Positions 8,707-18,079 are shown, counted from the stretch's first letter. The stretch: 26,113 bases of DNA from UBA4055 sp036721445 (GCA_036721445.1 DAIMKZ010000024.1:1-26113); one strand, 5' to 3'. A program made the numbers and translations. Notes: generated by a model not told the origin, from the letters alone.

Positions 8707-9746
8707 ATTGGCAGCCTTTTTATATCTTTAGGTTCAAAAATTCCTCTTTCAGTAATAATTCCGGTTATCAGTTCCGCAGGAGTAACATCAAAGGACGGGT
8801 TCAGAACGGGAGATAGCTCGTGTATCACTGGAACCTCATTTATGTATCTGATCTCATTTTCATCTCTCTCTTCGATAGTTATCTCGTTGCCTGACTTTAT
8901 CGAAAGATCGATCGTTGAAGTCGGAGCTGCGACGTAAAAAGGTATTTTATTGTGTCCGGCTGCCAGGGCTCTAAGGTAAGTACCGATCTTGTTCGCGGCA
9001 TCACCGTTCCTTGTTATTCTGTCAGCTCCTACAATAACAATGTCCACCAGTCCTTTCGTCATCAGATATCCGACAGCGTTGTCCGCAACGACAGTATGAG
9101 GAATATTCTCGTGAAAATATTCCCATGCCGTCAGTTTTCCGCCCTGATTTCTGGGTCTTGTCTCACCGATCCAGACATGCACGTCCATTTCGTTATCTCT
9201 TGCGCGGAAAACAGGCGACGAAGCCGTGCCGTAATCAATCGTTGCAAGCCAACCGGCATTGCAGTGTGTAAGTATATTCACCTGCTTAAAGTTCTTGGCG
9301 TTCGCTATATCTTTAAGAAGCATAACGCCGTTGTCGCCTATCATTTTGCAGCAGTTTATTTCATTATTCTCTATGTTCTTAACGAATGATATTATCCTGT
9401 CAGCCTCAAGCCCCATTTTTACAGCGTTATCTATCTGGTTTGCGGCCCATAAGAGATTGACGGCAGTCGGCCTGGACCTTTTCAGCTTGCTGAGCATTGA
9501 TTCGTAATAGAATTCCGGGTCGGCTTTAGACAAAGATTCCCTGTACGCAAAAAAAACAGCATAAGCCGCAGCAACTCCGATTATTGGAGCCCCTCTAAGT
9601 TTCATTTCTTTTATAGCCGCGATTATTTCTTCTGACGTCCTAAGTTTCAGCAATCTGAATTTAAAAGGCAGCGCTCTCTGATCTATTATTCTTAACTCAT
9701 CATTCTCATACCACAATGACCGGTACTTCTTCCCATCATACTTCAT
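8703..9746 (-). CDS. mtnA: S-methyl-5-thioribose-1-phosphate isomerase
   Basis: Converts 5-methylthioribose 1-phosphate to 5-methylthioribulose 1-phosphate in the methionine salvage pathway. The 347-residue protein is full length. It shows RGAPIIGVAAAYAV (51-64), the catalytic Cys162 in THCNAGWLAT, ETRPRNQGGKLTAWE (195-209), and the catalytic Asp242 in VGADRITRNGDAANKIGT, which corresponds to Asp240 of the B. subtilis enzyme. These motifs separate it from eIF2B subunits and ribose-1,5-bisphosphate isomerase. The upstream CGGAAAG is a weak ribosome site for ATG 9746. It leads a two-gene operon with ogt. Other methionine-salvage genes are not in the window. Confidence 0.95.
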   Translation of the reverse strand: MKYDGKKYRSLWYENDELRIIDQRALPFKFRLLKLRTSEEIIAAIKEMKLRGAPIIGVAAAYAVFFAYRESLSKADPEFYYESMLSKLKRSRPTAVNLLWAANQIDNAVKMGLEADRIISFVKNIENNEINCCKMIGDNGVMLLKDIANAKNFKQVNILTHCNAGWLATIDYGTASSPVFRARDNEMDVHVWIGETRPRNQGGKLTAWEYFHENIPHTVVADNAVGYLMTKGLVDIVIVGADRITRNGDAANKIGTYLRALAAGHNKIPFYVAAPTSTIDLSIKSGNEITIEERDENEIRYINEVPVIHELSPVLNPSFDVTPAELITGIITERGIFEPKDIKRLPI

Positions 9747-9836
9747 ATTTCTTTCCGTTTAAAATATCTTAAGACATCCAAATATAAACAATTATTTCAG
9801 GAAATTAAAGAAAAAAATTAGCTTGTAAGCGGGTAG

Positions 9837-9866
9837 TTGCAATTCGTATATTTAAAACAGCATAAT
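9837..9866 (+). promoter_or_regulatory. Possible promoter for the rlmK-like/fhs pair
   Basis: In the 133-base divergent gap, TTGCAA (9837-9842) and CATAAT (9861-9866) are separated by 18 bases and lie just upstream of the ribosome site AAAGGA (9867-9872). This resembles a sigma-70 promoter, but the expected transcript would have a very short leader, so the call is weak. Confidence 0.25.
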
Positions 9867-9879
9867 AAAGGACAAAAAA

Positions 9880-10854
9880 GTGGCACTGATCGAAATTATA
9901 AAAGAATACGACCATCCTTTTATCAACAGGCTGATAAAGAATTACAAACATTACCGTAAAAGCGCAAAACGGACTGATACTGACTGCTTCAGGATATATG
10001 ATAAAGACATACCCGAATTCCCTTTAACGGCAGATTATTACGCGGGAAAATTCCTTTTACAGTACTACAGTAAAGTATCTGACGGGGAAGTGCCTGATGA
10101 AATTTCTAATACCGTCAAGGAAGGTCTTGAAACAGTGTTCGGAATTTCAGAGAGTGAGATTTTCTGGAAAATAAGAAAAAAGAGAACTTTACTTGAACAG
10201 TACGAGAAAATGTCCGAAAGCAGGGATTTCTTTACCGGGAAAGAGAACTGTATCTCATTTTACATAAATCTGAAAGATTACATCGATACCGGGCTTTTTT
10301 TAGACCACAAACCTGCAAGGGAGATCGCGGCGTCAATGGCACATGGCAGATCAGTTCTCAATCTTTACTCATATACCGGGTCATTTTCCGTTTACTGCGC
10401 AAAGGCGGGAGCAAAAAGCACTCTTAGCGTTGATATGTCCAATACTTACACAGAATGGGCATCGGAGAACATGAAACTTAACGGGTTTAACTTGAAAGAT
10501 AATAAGTTTATACGCGGAGACTGCATGAAATTTCTGGACAGGGCTGCGGAAGAGGATCAGAAATTCGATATGATAATAATCGATCCGCCGACAATTTCTA
10601 GATCGAAGAAAATGGATGAAATGTTCGATGTCAACAAGGACCACCCCGAACTTATAAAAAGATCAGCAAGACTGCTTAGAAACAAAGACAGCATAATATT
10701 TTTCAGCACTAACTCAAGAAAATTCAAAATGGATATAGAACTTGAAGATGATTTTGAAATTCAGGATATAAGCACAAGAACCATCCCGGAAGGCTTCAGG
10801 GATAAAAAGATACACAAAGTTTATTTGATCAAACAGAAAGGAGCAGCCAGATGA
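9880..10854 (+). CDS. RlmK-like 23S rRNA methyltransferase (stand-alone)
   Basis: SAM-dependent RNA methyltransferase of the RlmI/RlmK class, 324 residues, starting at GTG 9880 behind AAAGGA. Diagnostic motifs are DTGLFLDHKPAR (136-147), SAM motif I NLYSYTGSFSVYCAKAGA (161-178), the acidic VDMS (184-187), and the catalytic IIDPPTISRSKKM (233-245) followed by FDVNKDH. The last two match the C-terminal RlmK half of E. coli RlmKL, which makes m7G2069 in 23S rRNA. The THUMP and RlmL parts are absent, and so is the PUA domain of RlmI. The exact target base is inferred. Its stop overlaps the fhs start (ATGA, 10851-10854). Confidence 0.85.
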   Translation: MALIEIIKEYDHPFINRLIKNYKHYRKSAKRTDTDCFRIYDKDIPEFPLTADYYAGKFLLQYYSKVSDGEVPDEISNTVKEGLETVFGISESEIFWKIRKKRTLLEQYEKMSESRDFFTGKENCISFYINLKDYIDTGLFLDHKPAREIAASMAHGRSVLNLYSYTGSFSVYCAKAGAKSTLSVDMSNTYTEWASENMKLNGFNLKDNKFIRGDCMKFLDRAAEEDQKFDMIIIDPPTISRSKKMDEMFDVNKDHPELIKRSARLLRNKDSIIFFSTNSRKFKMDIELEDDFEIQDISTRTIPEGFRDKKIHKVYLIKQKGAAR

Positions 10855-12521
10855 AGAACGATCTTGAAATCGCAAGAGAATCGAAGATGGAGCATATTTC
10901 GGCTATAGCCGGAAAACTGGGTATTGATGAGAAAGACCTCGAGTATTACGGTAAATATAAAGCTAAGCTGCCGCTGAAGCTGATAGATGAGGAAAAAGTA
11001 AAAAGGTCAAAGCTGATACTTGTTTCCGCGATAACTCCGACACCTGCCGGTGAAGGTAAAACTACTGTCTCAATAGGTCTGAGTCAGGGACTTAATCTGC
11101 TCGGTGTAAGATCGACCGTTGTTTTGAGAGAGCCTTCGCTCGGTCCCGTATTCGGAATCAAGGGCGGTGCGGCAGGCGGAGGATACGCACAGGTTCTTCC
11201 GATGGAGGACATCAACCTGCATTTCACAGGCGATATTTCAGCGATAGAGAAGGCTAACAATCTTCTTGCGGCCCTCATAGATAATGAGCTTCAGAATAAA
11301 AAAAGCGAACTCAGTCTTGATGCCAGAACCATAAGCTGGCGCAGGGTGATGGATATGAACGACAGGTCTTTAAGAGACATTGTAATAGGGCTTGGGGGAA
11401 CGAAGAACAGCATCCCGCGCGAAACCGGGTTCGATATAACAGCCGCATCGGAAGTCATGGCTATCCTTTGCCTGAGCAGAGATATGGATGATCTAAAGAG
11501 AAGGCTCGGAAATATATTCATCGGTTACAGCCATGACAAAAAACCGGTATTTGTCCGCGACATGGGCGCGAACGGCGCGATGGCGGCTCTTTTAAAAGAC
11601 GCGATAAAACCCAACCTCGTACAGACCATAGGAGGAACACCCGCAATAATACACGGAGGACCTTTTGCCAACATCGCGCAGGGGACCAACTCGATAATAG
11701 CGACCAAAACAGGCATGTCGCTTTCCGACTATGTTGTCACCGAAGCAGGCTTCGGTTTCGACCTCGGCGCTGAGAAATTCCTGGACATCAAGTGCAGAAC
11801 GGCCGGTATCAGCCCGAAAGCGGTTGTGCTGGTAGCAACGGTCAGAGCGCTGAAATTTCACGGCGGCGCGAAGCTCAAAGATCTGACCGTGCCCGATCCT
11901 GCCGCGGTCGAAAAAGGACTCGAGAACCTTGCAAAGCACATGGAGAACATGAAGCAGTTCAACATTTGCCCGGTCGTTGCGATAAATAAGTTCCATACTG
12001 ACACTGACGAAGAGATTAAAATCATCAGTGATTTCGTTAAGAGTAAGAACATGGTAGCTGCAGTGGCGGATGTATGGGCTAAAGGCGGAGAGGGCGGACT
12101 TGAACTTGCCGAAGCCGTAAGAAAAACAGCTGAGCTTTGCATGAACGAATTCCAACCTCTATATGAATGGGAATGGCCTATCGAAAAGAAGATCGAAAAG
12201 ATAGCTAAAACCATCTACGGCGCTGAGGCAATTGACTATACTGCTCAGGCAAAAAATGATATGAAAAGGGTAATCAAACTCGGTCTGGACAAGCTGCCCG
12301 TATGTATAGCCAAAACTCAGAAATCGCTTTCCGATAATCCCGATCTTCTCGGCAGGCCGAAAGACTTTGTGGTCACAGTCCGCGAGATCCAGATATCCTC
12401 AGGCGCTGGATTTCTAGTTCCAATTACAGGAGAGATCATGCGTATGCCGGGATTGCCCGATGTGCCTGCCGCTTACAGAATGGATATTGATAATGAAGGG
12501 AATATTGACGGTCTGTTTTAA
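10851..12521 (+). CDS. fhs: Formate--tetrahydrofolate ligase
   Basis: ATP-dependent synthesis of 10-formyltetrahydrofolate from formate and tetrahydrofolate, feeding purine and methionyl-tRNA formylation or the Wood-Ljungdahl methyl branch. The 556-residue protein is of normal length and includes the P-loop TPTPAGEGKTT (63-73), EPSLGPVFGIKGGAAGGGYA, and a later GGPFANIAQGTNS block typical of the family. Its start overlaps the upstream rRNA methyltransferase by ATGA and is preceded by GGAG within that gene. The 3' end overlaps the convergent MATE gene by four bases. The codons here are more GC-rich than in the neighbouring genes, as expected for a highly expressed conserved gene. Confidence 0.97.
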   Translation: MKNDLEIARESKMEHISAIAGKLGIDEKDLEYYGKYKAKLPLKLIDEEKVKRSKLILVSAITPTPAGEGKTTVSIGLSQGLNLLGVRSTVVLREPSLGPVFGIKGGAAGGGYAQVLPMEDINLHFTGDISAIEKANNLLAALIDNELQNKKSELSLDARTISWRRVMDMNDRSLRDIVIGLGGTKNSIPRETGFDITAASEVMAILCLSRDMDDLKRRLGNIFIGYSHDKKPVFVRDMGANGAMAALLKDAIKPNLVQTIGGTPAIIHGGPFANIAQGTNSIIATKTGMSLSDYVVTEAGFGFDLGAEKFLDIKCRTAGISPKAVVLVATVRALKFHGGAKLKDLTVPDPAAVEKGLENLAKHMENMKQFNICPVVAINKFHTDTDEEIKIISDFVKSKNMVAAVADVWAKGGEGGLELAEAVRKTAELCMNEFQPLYEWEWPIEKKIEKIAKTIYGAEAIDYTAQAKNDMKRVIKLGLDKLPVCIAKTQKSLSDNPDLLGRPKDFVVTVREIQISSGAGFLVPITGEIMRMPGLPDVPAAYRMDIDNEGNIDGLF

Positions 12522-13870
12522 GTGATCTCTCCCGAAGCAAGTTTGCCTAGGGTCCTTTTAAGCCACATATCTGAGAAGTAAGCTCCGCCGAGGAAAGATA
12601 TGCAAAGTCCGGTGAATAATCCGGGCAGACCGGCGAAATACGCTCCGGCGAGTGCAAGAGGTACAAGTAGAACGAACATTCTGACGATATTTACAAATAT
12701 TGCGCTGTAAGGTTTGTGAAGAGCGCTAAAACTGCTTGATGCAGACATTGCTATCCCGATAGATCCGTACGAAACAGAAACAATGGAAAGATAAAGAACT
12801 ACGACTGAAGTTACTGTTTCATCGCTGTTGAATAAGAGCGCGATCGGACGGCCGAAGAGCGAGAGAACGATGAAGAAAAAGAAACCGAGCATCAGAGATG
12901 TTCTGTTGCTGAATTTTGCTCCTTTTAGGATCCTGTCGAATTTCTGAGCACCCAGATTCTGGCCTGTGAAAGCTATCATGACGGTGGCTAAAGACATCAT
13001 CGGTCCGAGCGAGAACATTTCGATCCTGGTGCTTACACCGAGACCTGCGATCGCTTCTTTCCCGTAGCCTGCCACAAGTCTGGTAACGATCCCCATTGAG
13101 ATCGGAGGGATGAACTGGTTTATCATCGCGGGTATTCCGATAAAAAGAACTTTTTTCCATGACTCGAAGAGTTCATCCAGGCAGGGTGCTCTGAAGCAGA
13201 GCATGTCGAACTTGTATCTGAGCATGAGAAGAGCGATCACGAAAGTGGACATCCTCGCGATAACCGTAGCTATGGCAGCGCCCTGAAGTTCCAGTCTGGG
13301 GAACGGGCCGATACCGAATATAAGTAACGGGTCAAGTACCGAGTTGACCACTACCGAGCTCATCATGACGACGCTCGGGATCAGAGTGTTCCCCGCGGCT
13401 CTCATAGCATTATTGGCCATCATAGGTATTACAACGAAAGGAACGCCTATATACCATACGGTCATATACTGTCTGATCAGGGTTATCATTTCTTCATTTG
13501 CACCGAGCATTTTGAAAACAGGATTTATAGTCAGATAACCGGCTATCATCATTACTCCGACAAAAAGCACTCCGAGTATGAGGCTGTTCGAAGTAAGCTT
13601 TTTAACCTTGTTGTGATCACCGCTCCCGATAGTTCTTGAGATGACCGCAGATGTTCCCAGACCAAGTCCGAGGGCTATACTGTTAGCTACCATAATGACA
13701 GGGAAAGTAAAGCTCATAGCGGCAAGTTCGGTCGTACCCAAATGACCTACAAAATATGTGTCAATAAGATTGAACGCGACCATACCGATCATCCCGATCA
13801 TCATACCGAGCGTAAGCCTGATTATATTCTTTCCTATAGGGCCTTCTGTAAGGTCGGTCCTGGCTGCCAT
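12518..13870 (-). CDS. MATE family efflux transporter
   Basis: Inner-membrane multidrug or metabolite exporter driven by a sodium or proton gradient. The 450-residue product has about 12 transmembrane helices in two homologous MatE halves. The first half contains FNLIDTYFVGHLGTTELAA near the start, and the second contains FTGQNLGAQKFDR. The start is placed at ATG 13870 because GGAG lies five bases upstream and family members begin this way; an in-frame GTG at 13909 would add 13 polar residues and lacks a good ribosome site. The substrate cannot be predicted. It is divergent from the GNAT gene, with an inverted repeat between them. Confidence 0.92.
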   Translation of the reverse strand: MAARTDLTEGPIGKNIIRLTLGMMIGMIGMVAFNLIDTYFVGHLGTTELAAMSFTFPVIMVANSIALGLGLGTSAVISRTIGSGDHNKVKKLTSNSLILGVLFVGVMMIAGYLTINPVFKMLGANEEMITLIRQYMTVWYIGVPFVVIPMMANNAMRAAGNTLIPSVVMMSSVVVNSVLDPLLIFGIGPFPRLELQGAAIATVIARMSTFVIALLMLRYKFDMLCFRAPCLDELFESWKKVLFIGIPAMINQFIPPISMGIVTRLVAGYGKEAIAGLGVSTRIEMFSLGPMMSLATVMIAFTGQNLGAQKFDRILKGAKFSNRTSLMLGFFFFIVLSLFGRPIALLFNSDETVTSVVVLYLSIVSVSYGSIGIAMSASSSFSALHKPYSAIFVNIVRMFVLLVPLALAGAYFAGLPGLFTGLCISFLGGAYFSDMWLKRTLGKLASGEIT

Positions 13871-13921
13871 CCTTTCTCCGTTATTAATCTGTGCGGAATA
13901 TACTTTCACAAACCGTTTTTT

Positions 13922-13934
13922 GCAAACGATTTGC
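13922..13934. promoter_or_regulatory. Inverted repeat in MATE/GNAT divergent gap
   Basis: GCAAA-CGA-TTTGC is a perfect five-base inverted repeat with a three-base centre, in the 131-base A+T-rich gap between the two divergent starts. Its position would suit an operator for one or both genes, but a repeat this short can arise by chance and no regulator gene is nearby. Confidence 0.25.
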
Positions 13935-14001
13935 TTATTTAATTTATTTGTTTTTGATGTCTAAAATGTTTATTTTGTTCGATAAGTTTTATGAGGTTGA
14001 G

Positions 14002-14412
14002 ATGGGTTTTAAAGTCAAAAAAGGAGTTCTCAGTACTCCCGATTACCAGAAGCTCAGGGCAACGACGGGTTGGGATATGTTCCACGACAAGGTAGTCGAA
14101 AGGTCACTGTCAGCAGATCTTTTTTCGGTAAGTATTTATGACTGCGATGAAATAATCGGATGCGGCAGAGTTATAGGGGACGGTCTGATGTATTTTTATA
14201 TTCAGGACATCATAGTCGATCCGGTATATCAGAAGAAAGGAATAGGCACAAAAATTATGCTGGAGATCGAAAAGTTTCTCAATAAAAAAACTGTAAACAA
14301 TTCATTTATCGGGCTTATGGCAGCCCGGGGAGTCAGAGAATTTTATAAAAAATTCGGTTACTCTGAAAGATCGCCCGAAAGACCCGGGATGTGCAAGGTA
14401 ATTAAGAAATAG
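14002..14412 (+). CDS. GNAT family N-acetyltransferase
   Basis: A 136-residue acetyl-CoA-dependent acetyltransferase. The acetyl-CoA binding motif A is VDPVYQKKGIGTKIM, matching the Q/R-x-x-G-x-G/A consensus, followed by the C-terminal FYKKFGYSERSPERPGM segment common in small GNATs of this group. The start is set at ATG 14002, with GAGG five bases upstream (13993-13996) and an N terminus (MGFKVKKGV) like that of relatives; in-frame ATGs at 13957 and 13966 give longer, hydrophobic N termini without ribosome sites. The substrate is unknown. The cyclase gene follows after 31 bases. Confidence 0.88.
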   Translation: MGFKVKKGVLSTPDYQKLRATTGWDMFHDKVVERSLSADLFSVSIYDCDEIIGCGRVIGDGLMYFYIQDIIVDPVYQKKGIGTKIMLEIEKFLNKKTVNNSFIGLMAARGVREFYKKFGYSERSPERPGMCKVIKK

Positions 14413-14443
14413 AATATACATATTTATAGCGGAGGAATGAATA

Positions 14444-17400
14444 ATGAAAAACACCGGAGCACTTCCCAGATACCTGAACGATCCTTCATACTATAAAAGC
14501 AAAGATTTTCTTTTTCTGGACATCTCCGGATTCACGCCTTTGTGTGATAAGTTCATACGGGAAAGCTCGTACGGTGCAGAAAAGATCGGAGATCTGGTGA
14601 ACGCTGTCTTTAATCCAATAATTGACTTTGTTTACGAAACAGGGGGAGATGTAATATCGTTTGCAGGCGACGCGCTTTTTATTTCAGCTGAAAAAAAGGA
14701 GATCAAAAGTATCGAAAGAAAGTGCGGTGAAATAATCAGATCACAGAGCATTGACAGAAACCTTTCGATCAGGATCGAGAGATTTGAAGGTAAATATTAT
14801 CCGCAGATAATGAACACGAACAGATCTTCACTTTATTGCTATTCAAAAAATTTAAGGGCAAATGAAGAGCTGAAGTATGTTCCATTCCCGAAAGAGATTT
14901 TTGAAATATACAGGTCCAGTTTCAGCGGAGAGCTTAGAGCTGTGCCTGTGTTTTTTATCCATATCGGTGAAGAATACGGGATAGATGATTTAAAACCTCT
15001 TCTTGAATTTTTATCGGATTCGGCAAAAGAACATTCTGTTTATGTAAATAAGATCGAATACCTTGATAAAGGCTGGATGATACTTCTTTCCGCAGGTTCT
15101 CCGGTATATGCGGCAGACGCTCCTGTAAAAATGCACGGACTGCTCGCTAAATTTATTAAGAAGGCAAAAAAGCTGAATATTCCGGTGCGTACAGGAGGAA
15201 CGCTTCAGCGAGGATACTGCGGGATAATCGGAAATGAAAAACGGTGGGAATTTACTTTTCTCGGATCGAACGTCAACCTAGCCGCAAGAATAGCCGCCGG
15301 AGCGGAACCGGGAAGAATATTCTGCGACTCCTCTTTCGCTTTAGCCTCCAAAACAGTTCTGGAGTCTGTTCCGGTCGGTAAAAGGGAGTATAAAGGTGTC
15401 GGCGTCAAAGAGATTTTCGAGATAAAAGGAACAGTCAGGAACTCCTCAGGTGTTTTCGTCGGAAGGGAGCAGGAGATAAGATCGTGCCTGAATTTCTTCG
15501 CCGGCGACAGAAGGGCGTTCGTTCTTTTGAGCGGACCGTCCGGAATAGGAAAGACGGTTCTGGCCGAGAACATTATAAGCTCTCTCGGATACAAAAATCT
15601 TATCCGGCTGAAGGGTATTTACGGTTCCGACGAGCCTGAGCATATATTCAAGAACAGCGATTTTTTCCGGGACATGAATTCGGCGGAGATATTTAAGAAG
15701 TTCAGGTCCGTGACCGAACCTGCGCTTATTTATATCGACGACCTGCATTTCGCGGACGGGAAAAGCCTTTTTACCTTCCACAGGATGCTGAACGAAGGGT
15801 GTCCTTTCGTAAATATCATAGCGACATGCATATCTGAAGAAAGAATAAAGATAACGGCCCTTTCATACTATGAGCCTCTCGTTGTCAAACTTCAGCCTTT
15901 CGGAGCAAAAGAGATACAGGAAGTCACAAAAAAAGTATCGGGCATCGACATCAGCCTGAAAGCCAGCAGGGAGCTGATGAAGACCACGAAGGGGAATCCG
16001 CTTTTTATCACCGGAATACTTCCCTATATTACAAAAGACCTGAAAAATTCTTCCGAAATACCTTATACTCTGCAGGAAGTCATACTTCTCAAGCTGAACT
16101 CTATTCCGGGAAAAGGACCCGATTTCGTTGACGGAGGTTCTGTTTACGGCGATATTTTCGACGGCGGCGTGATGAAGGACGTGATAAGCCTGGCTGATAA
16201 AGTGCTCAGGAGCATAGTGAGCAGGGCTGAAACTGAAGGGCTTATAAGGAAGTCCGCGGCTGACGGGGAGATGGAGTTCTCAAACACGATCATAAGGGAG
16301 ATAGTTTACGAAAAACTGCTAAAGAAAAAGATCTATTTCTTCAGGAAAAGGATAGCAGAAGCAATTTTTAGTTCCGGAACGAAAGACCTTAGAAAGCTGT
16401 ACAAAGCTTTTACCATGCTGTATCTGTCGGAAGACGATCAGACAGTTAAAGCGGCTCTGAAGATCATAAAAATCCACAGGGCCTCAAAGAACAGAGAACT
16501 GATAAGAAATATTTACGAAAAATCGTTCAGCCACATGAAAGAGAAGAACGACTACTCCTGCGCGCTGGAACTGACGGAAAGGTTCATTTCCGCAAGGCAG
16601 ATCAGTATGGGTTCTGAGCTTATCTCCCTGGTCGAGGATGCGGCATTGAACATAAATGACTGGAAAGGCGGAGAAAGACAGCTTTTAAACATCGCCAGAA
16701 GAATATTCTTTACGAGATTCTGCGTTCCTTCCGAAGTCATGAAAAGATACTCCGAACTGAAAGGCGAAGATATTTATTACAGATGGACCCGGGCCAGGAC
16801 ATACGCATATGAAGAAGATACCGGAAAAGTCAGAGATACGTTTTACGGATTAAGGAAAAGCTTTAATGGTAAGGAAAGGATCGAGTTCTTCATCGATTTC
16901 GTATGGTACGCTTTCTTCATACTCGGCGACCGCGAAATGGAGGAGGAAGGTCTTGAAGAGCTGAAAAAATACGGAAGGTCATTTCCGGAAGAGCTTAAAG
17001 TGAATTACATGCTGCTGCTCAACACGATAGCGATGCACAGGGACGACATGAAGGCATCTTCGGAAATTCTGGATGCAATAGAAAAGATAAAAGAACTTCC
17101 CCCTGATTCCATGTTCAATATTCTTAACGACCGGGCGATAGTATGTTCTAATCTGGCCTACGAAAGATCCGATCCTGTGTATATGAAGAAAGCTCTGAAG
17201 TATTCCGAGAAGGCGGTTAAATGCCTTAAGGATTTTCAGAAGATCTCCGATCTTCCGCTCGCAGTGACGAACCTTGCGAGTTTCTACGGAACAGCCGGAT
17301 TGTACAGAAGAGCCTCGAGGACTTATCTTGAAGGACTTTACTACGGTCTGGAGATAGATCATCCTGTTGAAGTGCCTTATACTAAATCCAGAATAATGTT

Positions 17401-18073
17401 CATAGCACTCAATTCCGGCGCGTTCAGGCTCGCTCTCAATATCGCGGAAGAAGTAATCTGCTGCGATGTCGGCGATATTAAATCCGCTCCCTTTGCTGTC
17501 AGATATCACTACGGTCAGGGAAAGAGAACGGACCTGAAAAAAGCGGACGAATATGCGGACGAATACGTTAAATTCGGAACAGGCAAATGCTGGTGGGAAA
17601 CGCTCGGTGTGGTTTTCTCCAAAGCGGTCAACGGCAATGACGCTGAATTGATGAAAGAAGTTAGAAAGAAGCTGATGGAACTGTCTCATCTGCCGCAGAG
17701 ACAGGGTATGAGATTCGGTAACGAGGCGAACATAAGCGTGCTGGGATGCCTTATTGGAATTAAAGGCGAAGATTTCAAAGTCTCAAAAATATTAAAAGAT
17801 ATGGAGAAAATGAAATTCAACTTCGGCCTTCAGAGCAGATGCGCGTACGCATTAGGAATGTTCAGAAAAGATTCCGAGCTGTTAAAAAAGTCAAGAAAAC
17901 TTGCGGTGAGATCAGCCTCATATCCTTTCGTACACAGGATAGAAACGGAACTGTTCCGCATGACTGGGAATAAATACTGGAAGAACAGGCTCAAGATCAC
18001 ATCTCTCAGACTGAATGAGATGAATAAGGCTGATACGATCGAAGATCTTCTGGTTCCAGGAAATAAAAAATAA
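14444..18073 (+). CDS. Soluble-adenylyl-cyclase-like protein: two cyclase domains, ATPase, TPR-like repeats
   Basis: A 1209-residue cytoplasmic protein ordered like mammalian soluble adenylyl cyclase. Cyclase domain 1 (about 20-130) carries the metal aspartates, Asp26 in FLDISGFT and Asp76 in SFAGDALF. Domain 2 (about 165-330) lacks these but has Lys203, Thr271, and Asn278/Arg282 in NVNLAARI, so the pair would form one active site. Thr in place of the adenine-selecting Asp is the class IIIb pattern, a class often stimulated by bicarbonate. A STAND/AAA-type ATPase follows: Walker A SGPSGIGKT (363-371) and Walker B LIYIDD (428-433). Residues about 620-1200 are helical TPR-like repeats. The start has GGAGG at 14431-14435. 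No membrane segment. Cyclic AMP production and bicarbonate response are inferred from residues, not shown. Confidence 0.85.
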   Translation: MKNTGALPRYLNDPSYYKSKDFLFLDISGFTPLCDKFIRESSYGAEKIGDLVNAVFNPIIDFVYETGGDVISFAGDALFISAEKKEIKSIERKCGEIIRSQSIDRNLSIRIERFEGKYYPQIMNTNRSSLYCYSKNLRANEELKYVPFPKEIFEIYRSSFSGELRAVPVFFIHIGEEYGIDDLKPLLEFLSDSAKEHSVYVNKIEYLDKGWMILLSAGSPVYAADAPVKMHGLLAKFIKKAKKLNIPVRTGGTLQRGYCGIIGNEKRWEFTFLGSNVNLAARIAAGAEPGRIFCDSSFALASKTVLESVPVGKREYKGVGVKEIFEIKGTVRNSSGVFVGREQEIRSCLNFFAGDRRAFVLLSGPSGIGKTVLAENIISSLGYKNLIRLKGIYGSDEPEHIFKNSDFFRDMNSAEIFKKFRSVTEPALIYIDDLHFADGKSLFTFHRMLNEGCPFVNIIATCISEERIKITALSYYEPLVVKLQPFGAKEIQEVTKKVSGIDISLKASRELMKTTKGNPLFITGILPYITKDLKNSSEIPYTLQEVILLKLNSIPGKGPDFVDGGSVYGDIFDGGVMKDVISLADKVLRSIVSRAETEGLIRKSAADGEMEFSNTIIREIVYEKLLKKKIYFFRKRIAEAIFSSGTKDLRKLYKAFTMLYLSEDDQTVKAALKIIKIHRASKNRELIRNIYEKSFSHMKEKNDYSCALELTERFISARQISMGSELISLVEDAALNINDWKGGERQLLNIARRIFFTRFCVPSEVMKRYSELKGEDIYYRWTRARTYAYEEDTGKVRDTFYGLRKSFNGKERIEFFIDFVWYAFFILGDREMEEEGLEELKKYGRSFPEELKVNYMLLLNTIAMHRDDMKASSEILDAIEKIKELPPDSMFNILNDRAIVCSNLAYERSDPVYMKKALKYSEKAVKCLKDFQKISDLPLAVTNLASFYGTAGLYRRASRTYLEGLYYGLEIDHPVEVPYTKSRIMFIALNSGAFRLALNIAEEVICCDVGDIKSAPFAVRYHYGQGKRTDLKKADEYADEYVKFGTGKCWWETLGVVFSKAVNGNDAELMKEVRKKLMELSHLPQRQGMRFGNEANISVLGCLIGIKGEDFKVSKILKDMEKMKFNFGLQSRCAYALGMFRKDSELLKKSRKLAVRSASYPFVHRIETELFRMTGNKYWKNRLKITSLRLNEMNKADTIEDLLVPGNKK

Positions 18074-18079
18074 TTCTGT

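Noticed and set aside
11592..12155. Long open frame on the minus strand inside fhs.
   Set aside because: It lies antisense to a highly conserved enzyme and its translation has no recognisable motif; it is a codon-bias shadow.
13871..13909. GTG start of the MATE gene at 13909.
   Set aside because: ATG 13870 has a good ribosome site and fits the family N terminus; the added residues are polar and unlike MATE proteins.
13891..14001. Longer N terminus of the GNAT protein from GTG 13891 or ATG 13957.
   Set aside because: The extension is hydrophobic, lies in the A+T-rich promoter gap, and lacks a ribosome site, unlike ATG 14002.
16979..17689. 236-codon open frame on the minus strand inside the cyclase gene.
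   Set aside because: It is antisense to the helical repeat region, with low-complexity Phe/Val/His-rich translation and no start context.
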